The position numbers and the translations under genes were made by a program. The notes under the pieces are model-generated. The model made no database searches. It saw nothing but the letters and a program-made list of their open reading frames with translations, and was not told the origin of the DNA. Shown here in pieces: positions 5,348 to 9,415 of a stretch of 9,415 bases of DNA (positions are counted from its first letter, which is position 1; each line of letters begins with the position of its first letter). The DNA is from Ramlibacter sp. (GTDB lineage: Bacteria; Pseudomonadota; Gammaproteobacteria; Burkholderiales; Burkholderiaceae_C): contig JAQGMT010000464.1 in assembly GCA_028292185.1 (NCBI GenBank), positions 1-9,415 on the forward strand. The letters run 5' to 3'.

Positions 5348-6376
5348 CTAGAGGCCGAGCCCAGCGAAGGTGCTGAGGGTGTGCTCGCCCTTCACCGGCG
5401 TGGGCGTGAGGCAGACCTGGGCCAGCCCGCTGTCGTGAAACTCTTCCATCAACAGGCAGCCGGAGGTGTCGGTGCGGATGTCGTCCCTGACCAGCGCATA
5501 GGTTTCCGGTGAAATCGCGATGCTGCCGGTGCTCGCCGTGGCCGCCACCTTCTCAGCCAACCCCGCTTCGTGGCCGATCAGCGTGCTCATGGGTTCGGAA
5601 TCCGCGCGGAAGTGCGCGACATCGCAAACGCCGGTGTGCACGCCCATCCGCAAGTGCAGGTCGTTCGCGCTGCGCTGGAGGTCCATCGCCATGCGCACGC
5701 ACGAACCCGGCTCGTCGAAGAACACCACAGCCGCGCCGTCGATGAAGCGATCGACAGTCCCTGCGTGCCGGCTTGCCAGCCACTCCACCTCGGCGGCGAA
5801 GCTGTCGGTGTTGCGCTCGTTCAAGCCGCCGATGTTGCCGGATTCGGCGTACAGCAGGGTCTGCGGCTTCTGCTCGAAGCGGATGGCTTCGAGCTCGGCG
5901 CCATGGAACAGCCGCTGCCAGCTCCCGGGCGAAAGGTGGCGCGAGAGTTTTTCGGACAGCTCCTCGATGCGGCGCGCATGGGCCGTCGCCCGCACATGGG
6001 CTTCCACCCGTTGCACCACCAGCTCGGGATCGACCGGCTTCGTCAGGTAATCGACTGCGCCCAGGTCCATACCCAGGCGTTCGTCCTGCTGGCTTGCCAG
6101 CGCGGTGAGAAAGATCACCGGCACATTCGCGGTGGGCGTGTGCTGGCGAATGCGCCGCAGCACTTCATAACCGTCCATGTCGGGCATCATGATGTCCAGC
6201 AGCACCATGTCCGGCGGCCGCTTGGACATGATGATCTTCAGGGCTTCCTTGCCCGACGCCGCCTGGATCACCTGATAGCGGTCCTCGAGCAGCCCGTTCA
6301 TGAGGAACAAGTTGTCCGGCGTGTCGTCGACGACCAGGATGCGCGGTACTTCGGAGTCGGGGCGGATGGGGTTCAT
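5348..6376 (-). CDS. Response regulator: receiver domain plus degenerate class III cyclase-like domain
   Basis: 342 residues. A complete receiver domain (about 12-128) has the acidic pair D17-D18, phosphoacceptor D61 within LLDIMMPDMDG, T91 and K113 in YLTKPVD, so phosphorylation should work. After a helical linker (about 129-148, RRIEELSEKLSRHLSP, also typical of cyclase entry) comes a class III adenylate/guanylate cyclase-like domain (about 170-295), recognisable by RFIDGAAVVFF (210-220), LRMGVHTG (242-249) and STLIGHEAGLAEKV (264-277). Its catalytic residues are not conserved: the first metal Asp is E178, the GD of the second metal site reads D213-G214, and the Asn and Arg of the VNLAxR helix are G272 and K276. 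It is therefore probably not a cyclase but a pseudoenzyme output or dimerisation module. No histidine kinase is adjacent, so it is an orphan. The Shine-Dalgarno is weak (GGAA, four bases from the ATG). Confidence 0.88.
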   Translation of the reverse strand: MNPIRPDSEVPRILVVDDTPDNLFLMNGLLEDRYQVIQAASGKEALKIIMSKRPPDMVLLDIMMPDMDGYEVLRRIRQHTPTANVPVIFLTALASQQDERLGMDLGAVDYLTKPVDPELVVQRVEAHVRATAHARRIEELSEKLSRHLSPGSWQRLFHGAELEAIRFEQKPQTLLYAESGNIGGLNERNTDSFAAEVEWLASRHAGTVDRFIDGAAVVFFDEPGSCVRMAMDLQRSANDLHLRMGVHTGVCDVAHFRADSEPMSTLIGHEAGLAEKVAATASTGSIAISPETYALVRDDIRTDTSGCLLMEEFHDSGLAQVCLTPTPVKGEHTLSTFAGLGL

Positions 6377-6436
6377 GGTGGTTCCGTCTCTGTGTTCTGT
6401 TGGGCTGATCGGATGAAACCACGGAGGCCGGTGGCG

Positions 6437-6466
6437 CGCCTAGGCAATCCGGTAAGCCGCCTTAGG
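6437..6466 (-). promoter_or_regulatory. Repeated half-sites upstream of the response-regulator gene
   Basis: Within the 98-base gap between xth and the response-regulator gene, the minus strand carries CCTAAGGCG (6466-6458) and CCTAGGCG (6444-6437), two near-identical direct repeats about two helical turns apart. TAAG/CTTA flanking a four-base centre (6453-6464) forms an additional small inverted repeat. This is the layout of a DNA-binding-protein site, but no regulator can be named and no promoter is clear. Confidence 0.3.
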
Positions 6467-6474
6467 TGAAATGC

Positions 6475-7290
6475 CTACTTTCCCTTGCCCGCCGGTTTAT
6501 TCTTTGGGTCCAGCTTGCCGAGGTCGAGACTCACCCAGGTGGGCGCGTGATCGCTGGCGTGCGCTTCGCCGCGCACCCAGCGGTCCACGCCCGCGCCCAC
6601 CAGGCAAGGCGCAAGCGCCGCATTGAGCAGCAGGTGGTCGATGCGCAGCCCGGCGTCGCGATCCCAGTGCTTTCGAAAATAATCCCAGAACGTGAAGATC
6701 GCCTCGTCCGGGTGCAGGTGGCGGATCGAATCGATCCAGCCCTGCTTGAGAAGGCGCTGGTAGCACTCGCGGGTTTCGGGCTGCAGCAGCGCGTCCTTCA
6801 GCCAGGAGCGCGGGTTGTAGATATCGAAATCCGTCGGCACCACGTTGTAGTCGCCCGCCATCACCACCGGGTGCCCCGACTTGTACAGTGCACGCGCGTG
6901 CGTGATGAAGCGCTCGAACCAGGCCAGCTTGTATTCGAACTTCGGTCCGGGCTGCGGATTGCCATTGGGCAGGTACAGGCACACGACGACGACTCCATCG
7001 ACAGCGGCCTCGAGGTAGCGGCTGTGCTCGTCACCCGGATCGCCGGGCAGCTCGCGGCGGATTTCAATCGGCTCGATGCCTCGAGCCAGGATCGCCACGC
7101 CATTCCACGATCGCTGGCCACGCCACAGCGCGTGGTACCCGGCATCGCGCAGCTCGGCATGGGGAAAGGACTCGTCCAGCGCTTTGAGCTCCTGCAGGCA
7201 GGCGACGTCGGGCTGCTCGCGCTCGAGCCACTGCAGGAGGTTGGGCAGGCGGGTCTTGACGCCGTTGACGTTGAAGGTGGCGATCTTCAT
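6475..7290 (-). CDS. xth: Exodeoxyribonuclease III (AP endonuclease, ExoIII family)
   Basis: 271 residues, close to the 268 of the E. coli enzyme. It carries the full endonuclease/exonuclease/phosphatase motif set: FNVNG (6-10, metal-site Asn 7), QELK (33-36, metal ligand Glu 34), Tyr 106 in LYLPNG, GDYNV (146-150, Asp 147 and Asn 149), LRIDHLL (215-221) and SDHAPTW (246-252, the Asp 247-His 248 pair). It should act in the cytoplasm in base excision repair, cutting at abasic sites and removing blocked 3' ends, with 3'-5' exonuclease activity on double-stranded DNA. The short Lys/Gly/Pro-rich tail (260-271) is outside the fold. The start at 7290 lies directly at the conserved MKIATFNVNG N-terminus. 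There is no Shine-Dalgarno; a CATGAT hexamer lies six bases before the ATG, so the message may be leaderless. The response-regulator gene follows on the same strand after 98 bases. Confidence 0.96.
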   Translation of the reverse strand: MKIATFNVNGVKTRLPNLLQWLEREQPDVACLQELKALDESFPHAELRDAGYHALWRGQRSWNGVAILARGIEPIEIRRELPGDPGDEHSRYLEAAVDGVVVVCLYLPNGNPQPGPKFEYKLAWFERFITHARALYKSGHPVVMAGDYNVVPTDFDIYNPRSWLKDALLQPETRECYQRLLKQGWIDSIRHLHPDEAIFTFWDYFRKHWDRDAGLRIDHLLLNAALAPCLVGAGVDRWVRGEAHASDHAPTWVSLDLGKLDPKNKPAGKGK

Positions 7291-7432
7291 GGCCGCATCA
7301 TGGCCCAGGCGGGCTGCAAGCCCATGCTGGACAAGCTCACATGAGGCGCCGTCCTACAGCCGAGGTTGCACATGCGGCGCATAGTGAATCGAGCCGCCGT
7401 ACAGTTGCGGGCACGCAAACAGAAGGACCATC
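7291..7432. other. Divergent intergenic region between xth and the 80-residue gene
   Basis: 142 bases without a gene. The left end holds the CATGAT hexamer of the possible leaderless xth start. On the plus strand it contains CCTAC (7353-7357), TACAGT (7400-7405), which could be a -10 for the 80-residue gene, and that gene's Shine-Dalgarno (7421-7427). I see no convincing -35 element and no terminator. Confidence 0.4.
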
Positions 7433-7675
7433 ATGCCTATCCGATTCAGCACCGAGGCCGCGAATGCCGACGTCCTGGGCGACGATGCGGACACCGGCAC
7501 GCCCGGGGAAGGGATGCCCAAGCCCGTAGGGGCCGACGGCACTCCCCGGCAGCGCTTCTCGCGGCCGCAGCAAGGCGAACGCAAATCCGGGGATGCACCC
7601 GCCAATCAGGCCAAACCCGGCAAGGACATCAATGCCGCCGGCTTCATCAAGGACAAGGACAGCTCCAAGCCCTAA
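7433..7675 (+). CDS. Small hydrophilic protein of unknown function (80 residues)
   Basis: No family recognised. The 80-residue product is rich in Gly, Asp, Lys, Pro and Ala, has no cysteine, no signal peptide and no membrane segment, and should be largely disordered. Its second half (from about 38) carries alternating Arg/Lys and Asp residues and ends DKDSSKP. The start is well supported by AGAAGGA (7421-7427), five bases from the ATG. It diverges from xth and converges on the 76-residue gene so tightly that the stop codons overlap (TAA 7673-7675 against TAG 7672-7674 on the minus strand). Small, charged, unstructured proteins of this kind in proteobacteria are often stress- or stationary-phase-induced, but nothing in the sequence proves it. 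Confidence 0.75.
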   Translation: MPIRFSTEAANADVLGDDADTGTPGEGMPKPVGADGTPRQRFSRPQQGERKSGDAPANQAKPGKDINAAGFIKDKDSSKP

Positions 7676-7680
7676 GGCTT
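7667..7680. terminator. Small symmetric stem at the convergent stop codons
   Basis: AAGCC and GGCTT flank CTAA, which contains both stop codons. The stem has only five base pairs with a four-base loop and no T-run, so at best it is a weak two-way terminator. Confidence 0.25.
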
Positions 7681-7902
7681 CTCGTCTGCCTTGGTGCGGG
7701 CACGACTGAACGCCTCCGCGCCACCGCTGCCGCCGCCGTCCGGGAAGTCGTGCGGATCAAGCCGAGGCTGGCCGGGTTTTCGCGGCGCCTCGATCAATTC
7801 GCTCGCGCTGTTGTCCCCGATGTCGCTGCGCGCCGGCACCGAGGACGTGGGCTGGTCGCCAAGCTTGGCGCGGCTGGGGCTGGTGGTGCGGCGGTTGGGC
7901 AT
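7672..7902 (-). CDS. Small hydrophilic protein of unknown function (76 residues)
   Basis: 76 residues starting MPNRRTTSPS, without cysteine or hydrophobic segments, rich in Ser, Pro, Arg, Asp and Gly, with a glycine-rich stretch (57-61) and a charged C-terminus ending ADEKP. No family recognised. The frame is open much further upstream, but that part overlaps the exported protein on the other strand and reads as Arg/Ala-rich shadow, so I place the start at 7902. The Shine-Dalgarno is poor (GAAGCAAG-like). Support comes from composition like its neighbour at 7433-7675, from the compact convergent arrangement and from the divergent gap to the next gene. It is somewhat less certain than its neighbours. 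Confidence 0.55.
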   Translation of the reverse strand: MPNRRTTSPSRAKLGDQPTSSVPARSDIGDNSASELIEAPRKPGQPRLDPHDFPDGGGSGGAEAFSRARTKADEKP

Positions 7903-7917
7903 GGGCTTGCTTCGGTG

Positions 7918-7935
7918 TACGCTCACCCCAGCGTA
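7918..7935. promoter_or_regulatory. Inverted repeat between the 76-residue gene and the exported protein gene
   Basis: TACGCT and AGCGTA form a perfect six-base inverted repeat around CACCCC. It lies 15 bases upstream of the minus-strand ATG at 7902 and about 71 bases before the plus-strand ATG at 8007. A divergent gap is a natural place for an operator, but a repeat of this size can arise by chance in GC-rich DNA. Confidence 0.3.
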
Positions 7936-8006
7936 GGTGCACAAGCGGGTTGCGGATGTCGGACGAAGCCGCGAGAACGCTCGCCGGCCGTTTCGCTCCA
8001 AACCCG

Positions 8007-8501
8007 ATGATGATGCGATTTCCTGAACTGCTGCTTGCCGCGTGCGCGTGCGCCGTGCTGGCTGCCCCGGCGGCCTATGCCCAGCCGGCGGATCGCCTCG
8101 ACTCGCCCGATTGCAAGGCGGCGCGCGAGCAGCTCGAAGCCACACTGGATGACGCGGGCATCGGCCGCAACGAGCGCGCCCAGCGCCTGGCCGTGGTGCG
8201 CAAGAAAGTACTGGATATCTGCCTCGGTCCCGCCAGCGCGCACCCACAACGCTCCGGCGCGCCACAGCCCGTGCTCGCCGTGCCTGCACCCATCATCTCC
8301 GCGCCGCCTCTGTATCCCACGGTGCGCACAACGCCGCCGCCGTTGCCCGCGGTTTCCGTGCCGCGCCCTTCGGTCATCACCACGTGCGACCCCGGCGGCT
8401 GCTGGGACAGTGACGGGCGGCGCTTGAATAATCTCGGCCCCATGCTGGTCGGGCCGCGCGGTCCCTGCACCCTCCAGGGCGGCACCGCGAATTGCCCGTG
8501 A
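8007..8501 (+). CDS. Exported Pro-rich protein with six conserved-looking cysteines
   Basis: 164 residues from the first of three consecutive ATG codons (8007, 8010, 8013). Numbering below is from the third. Residues 1-23 are a Sec signal peptide with cleavage at AYA-QP. The mature protein has three parts. A helical segment (about 28-72) is bracketed by Cys 34 and Cys 70, which likely pair to close a helical hairpin. A proline-rich linker spans about 73-120. A C-terminal module starts at TTCDPGGCWDSDG and contains Cys 125, 130, 152 and 161, with a GP-x-L-x-GPRGPC segment. This three-part plan recalls uncharacterised exported proteins of Burkholderiales, from memory only. The probable location is the periplasm and the function is unknown. 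An alternative ATG at 7956 would bury the signal peptide behind 17 residues and is disfavoured. No clear Shine-Dalgarno precedes the ATG triplet. Confidence 0.8.
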   Translation: MMMRFPELLLAACACAVLAAPAAYAQPADRLDSPDCKAAREQLEATLDDAGIGRNERAQRLAVVRKKVLDICLGPASAHPQRSGAPQPVLAVPAPIISAPPLYPTVRTTPPPLPAVSVPRPSVITTCDPGGCWDSDGRRLNNLGPMLVGPRGPCTLQGGTANCP

Positions 8502-8511
8502 CAGCGCCCGG

Positions 8512-8517
8512 TAGAAT
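8512..8517 (+). promoter_or_regulatory. Candidate -10 element for the 56-residue gene
   Basis: TAGAAT matches five of six positions of the -10 consensus and lies 33 bases before the ATG at 8551, leaving room for a short leader and the GGAG Shine-Dalgarno. The -35 is poor (GAATTG at 17 bases). A perfect TCGAG/CTCGA inverted repeat (8517-8531) overlaps the predicted start of transcription and could be an operator. Confidence 0.4.
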
Positions 8518-8550
8518 CGAGCCATTCTCGAACACACTCCGGAGCATTTC

Positions 8551-8721
8551 ATGGGCAACAAGATCATCACCGAAGCCGAACGCAAACGCAGCGCCGCGCC
8601 CAAGCCCCTCGAGGGCTATACGGTTGCGCGCAATGGCGGCGGACAGAAGGTCAGCCTCGAGCGCGGCAAGGCCACGCGCAGCAAGAAGAATCCCGGCAAG
8701 CGCCCGCACAAGGGCGGCTGA
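8551..8721 (+). CDS. Small basic protein of unknown function (56 residues)
   Basis: A short gene that a length filter would miss. The 56 residues are strongly basic: a charged N-terminal helix (TEAERKRS), a central EGYTVARNGGGQKVSLERGK stretch that could form two short strands, and a Lys/Arg/Gly-rich tail ending GKRPHKGG. There is no cysteine, signal peptide or membrane segment. Such a charge pattern fits a nucleic-acid- or ribosome-associated small protein, but this is only an inference and no family is recognised. Support for it being real: GGAG (8541-8544) six bases from the ATG, a TAGAAT -10 candidate upstream, codon use like its neighbours with G or C in most third positions, and placement in an otherwise empty gap between two exported-protein genes. 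Confidence 0.65.
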   Translation: MGNKIITEAERKRSAAPKPLEGYTVARNGGGQKVSLERGKATRSKKNPGKRPHKGG

Positions 8722-8742
8722 GCGCCGCCAACATACGGTAAC

Positions 8743-8763
8743 GTAGGAGCACTCCCGCCCTAC
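8743..8763. repeat. GTAGG/CCTAC inverted repeat upstream of the lipoprotein gene
   Basis: GTAGG (8743-8747) and CCTAC (8759-8763) face each other across 11 bases in the gap between the 56-residue and lipoprotein genes. The right arm belongs to a CCTAC element that recurs upstream of several small genes in this window. It could be an operator, or a stem after the 56-residue gene. Confidence 0.3.
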
Positions 8764-8807
8764 ATCGGGACATCGTGCCGACACCGGCACCGCTTCCAAT
8801 GCGACCA

Positions 8808-8825
8808 TGCAGGTCATCGCCTGCA
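8808..8825 (+). promoter_or_regulatory. Stem-loop directly before the lipoprotein Shine-Dalgarno
   Basis: TGCAGG (8808-8813) and CCTGCA (8820-8825) form a perfect six-base-pair stem with a six-base loop, ending on the first base of the AAGGAG Shine-Dalgarno. A TCCAAT hexamer (8795-8800) would start transcription near 8807, which would put this stem at the extreme 5' end of the message, where it could stabilise the mRNA or tune translation. Confidence 0.35.
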
Positions 8826-8837
8826 AGGAGACATCGC

Positions 8838-9107
8838 ATGAAATTGATCATTGGCCTTCTCGCCGCCGCCGGACTCTCAGGGTGCGTGGCCTATCCCGCG
8901 GGCTACGGCCCCGGCTACGGCGCCCCCGCAGGGTATTACGGCGATGGCGGCGCCTACTACGGCAGCGCACCCGTCTACATCGAAGGCGGCGTCGGCTATT
9001 CACGCGGCTACCGCGGCGAAGGCCGGGGCTATCGCGACCGCGATCGCGATGGCGACGGTGTGCCCAATCGCGCCGACGCCTTCCCGAACGACCCGCGCCG
9101 CCGTTAA
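8838..9107 (+). CDS. Small Gly/Tyr-rich lipoprotein with Asp-rich calcium-loop-like C-terminus
   Basis: 89 residues. A short signal peptide ends in the lipobox LSGC with the lipidated Cys at 16. The mature part (17-65) is built of irregular Gly-Tyr, Gly-Pro and Tyr-Tyr units, low-complexity and probably disordered, followed by an Arg/Gly stretch. The C-terminus, DRDRDGDGVPNRADAFPNDP (68-87), has the D-x-D-x-D-G-V-P-N-x-x-D spacing of thrombospondin type 3 or EF-hand-like calcium loops, which occur at the end of many small proteobacterial envelope proteins. The start is set by AAGGAG (8825-8830) seven bases from the ATG and by the signal peptide. The frame extends upstream to 8775, without sense. 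The expected location is the envelope, probably the outer membrane. Calcium binding and function are inferred, not shown. Confidence 0.85.
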   Translation: MKLIIGLLAAAGLSGCVAYPAGYGPGYGAPAGYYGDGGAYYGSAPVYIEGGVGYSRGYRGEGRGYRDRDRDGDGVPNRADAFPNDPRRR

Positions 9108-9156
9108 GCGTAGCCGCAGGCGGCGCCGCGCGCGCCCAGGGGCCTTTTCCATCGCT

Positions 9157-9162
9157 CACAAT
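9157..9162 (+). promoter_or_regulatory. Candidate -10 element, leaderless start of the 64-residue gene
   Basis: CACAAT matches four of six positions of the -10 consensus and lies exactly six bases before the ATG at 9169, so transcription would begin at the start codon. There is no Shine-Dalgarno. The -35 position is not recognisable. Confidence 0.35.
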
Positions 9163-9168
9163 TGCACG

Positions 9169-9363
9169 ATGGACAACGATCCGTCTGCCGCCGCCGAAGC
9201 CGCTCGCCAGGCTTGCATAGCCGCCGCACTGGCGGCCTATGAAGATGCGGGCGTGCTCGGCTTGTGCGCGGAAGGCCGCTGGGAAGCGGCGGTCAGCGCC
9301 ATGCAATCTCTCGATCTGGGGCCTCTTTCGCCCGGCGCGAACGACCGCGAGCCCGAGGTTTAA
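9169..9363 (+). CDS. Small helical protein of unknown function (64 residues)
   Basis: 64 residues, alanine-rich and acidic. The body is predicted helical: SAAAEAARQACIAAALAAYE (6-25), then a DAGVLGLCAEGRWEAAVSAM block (26-45) with conserved-looking Gly, Cys, Trp and Arg residues. The last 15 residues are Pro/Gly/Asp-rich. There are two cysteines (16, 33), and no signal peptide or membrane segment. The helix-turn-helix of small residues recalls a single TPR-like repeat, but no family is recognised. The frame is open far upstream (to about 8851), where it only shadows the lipoprotein gene. The ATG at 9169 is the sensible start and may be leaderless. The next gene begins only nine bases after the stop, so the two may be one transcription unit. 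Confidence 0.65.
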   Translation: MDNDPSAAAEAARQACIAAALAAYEDAGVLGLCAEGRWEAAVSAMQSLDLGPLSPGANDREPEV

Positions 9364-9372
9364 GATGCCCGC

Positions 9373-9415
9373 ATGTTGAAAAAATCCATACTCTCCGTGT
9401 CCTTGCTGCTCGCAC
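9373..9415 (+). CDS. Start of a probable exported protein, cut by the window end
   Basis: Fourteen complete codons are visible from ATG 9373: MLKKSILSVSLLLA. The N-terminal Met, two lysines and following hydrophobic run form the beginning of a signal peptide or lipoprotein signal. The spacing of nine bases from the preceding stop suggests a shared operon. Identity cannot be judged from this fragment. Confidence 0.55.
   Translation, partial: MLKKSILSVSLLLA

Noticed and set aside
5570..6469. Long plus-strand open frame opposite the response regulator (299 residues)
   Set aside because: Composition is that of an antisense shadow, with no domain, while the minus strand encodes a full receiver domain.
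6466..7344. Long plus-strand open frame opposite xth (292 residues)
   Set aside because: Antisense shadow of a gene with all ExoIII catalytic motifs.
7667..7680. Both convergent small proteins end in Lys-Pro, which might suggest a shared degradation or sorting tag
   Set aside because: The shared ending follows directly from the small palindrome over the stop codons, so it need not mean anything about the proteins.
8807..9220. Plus-strand frame overlapping the lipoprotein, with an ATG six bases after a TCCAAT hexamer
   Set aside because: The product is almost entirely Arg/Leu repeats from frame-shifted Gly/Tyr codons. The hexamer more likely serves the lipoprotein gene.
1..9415. CRISPR array, tRNA, rRNA, insertion sequence or phage-defence locus
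   Set aside because: No regularly spaced repeats, cloverleaf-like sequence, transposase, integrase, nuclease-defence or toxin-antitoxin pair was recognisable in either strand.

Overview
The window is GC-rich (roughly two-thirds G+C), densely coded chromosomal DNA. Codon use, short intergenic gaps and the mix of families point to a betaproteobacterium of the order Burkholderiales, perhaps Comamonadaceae. There is no rRNA, tRNA or taxonomic marker gene, so this is an inference. I see no insertion sequence, phage gene, CRISPR array, tRNA or plasmid function, and every recognisable gene looks intact.

Left half (1-4693, all minus strand). Read in the direction of transcription, this part holds a malate/L-lactate dehydrogenase-family enzyme (4693-3611), a 93-residue hydrophilic protein of unknown role (3505-3224), a CHRD-domain lipoprotein (3117-2665), an FAD-dependent aromatic-ring-type monooxygenase (2607-1000) coupled by an ATGA overlap to a 64-residue DUF2783-like protein (1003-809), and an exported SH3-domain protein (703-5). 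Several have their own ribosome binding site and upstream region, so this is probably several transcription units and not one operon.

Middle (4694-7290). A DUF924 protein (4795-5334, plus strand) is divergent from the dehydrogenase gene across 101 bases. That gap holds a good sigma70-type promoter whose predicted first base is the ATG of a 12-codon mini-ORF overlapping the DUF924 start. Convergent with DUF924 is an orphan response regulator (6376-5348) made of a complete receiver domain and a class III nucleotide-cyclase-like domain that has lost its catalytic residues. Upstream of it lies exodeoxyribonuclease III (7290-6475).

Right part (7291-9415). This is a run of small genes: an 80-residue and a 76-residue hydrophilic, probably disordered protein that converge with overlapping stop codons; an exported Pro-rich protein with six cysteines; a 56-residue basic protein; a Gly/Tyr-rich lipoprotein with an Asp-rich calcium-loop-like motif; a 64-residue protein; and the first 14 codons of a further gene that runs off the end.

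The genes do not form one pathway. The window mixes housekeeping genes (xth, DUF924, dehydrogenase) with small envelope or stress-type proteins. The most interesting signals are the catalytically degraded cyclase domain on the response regulator, and the contrast between genes with clear Shine-Dalgarno sequences and genes that appear leaderless, with a -10-like hexamer exactly six bases before the ATG. No previously undescribed multi-gene system could be demonstrated.
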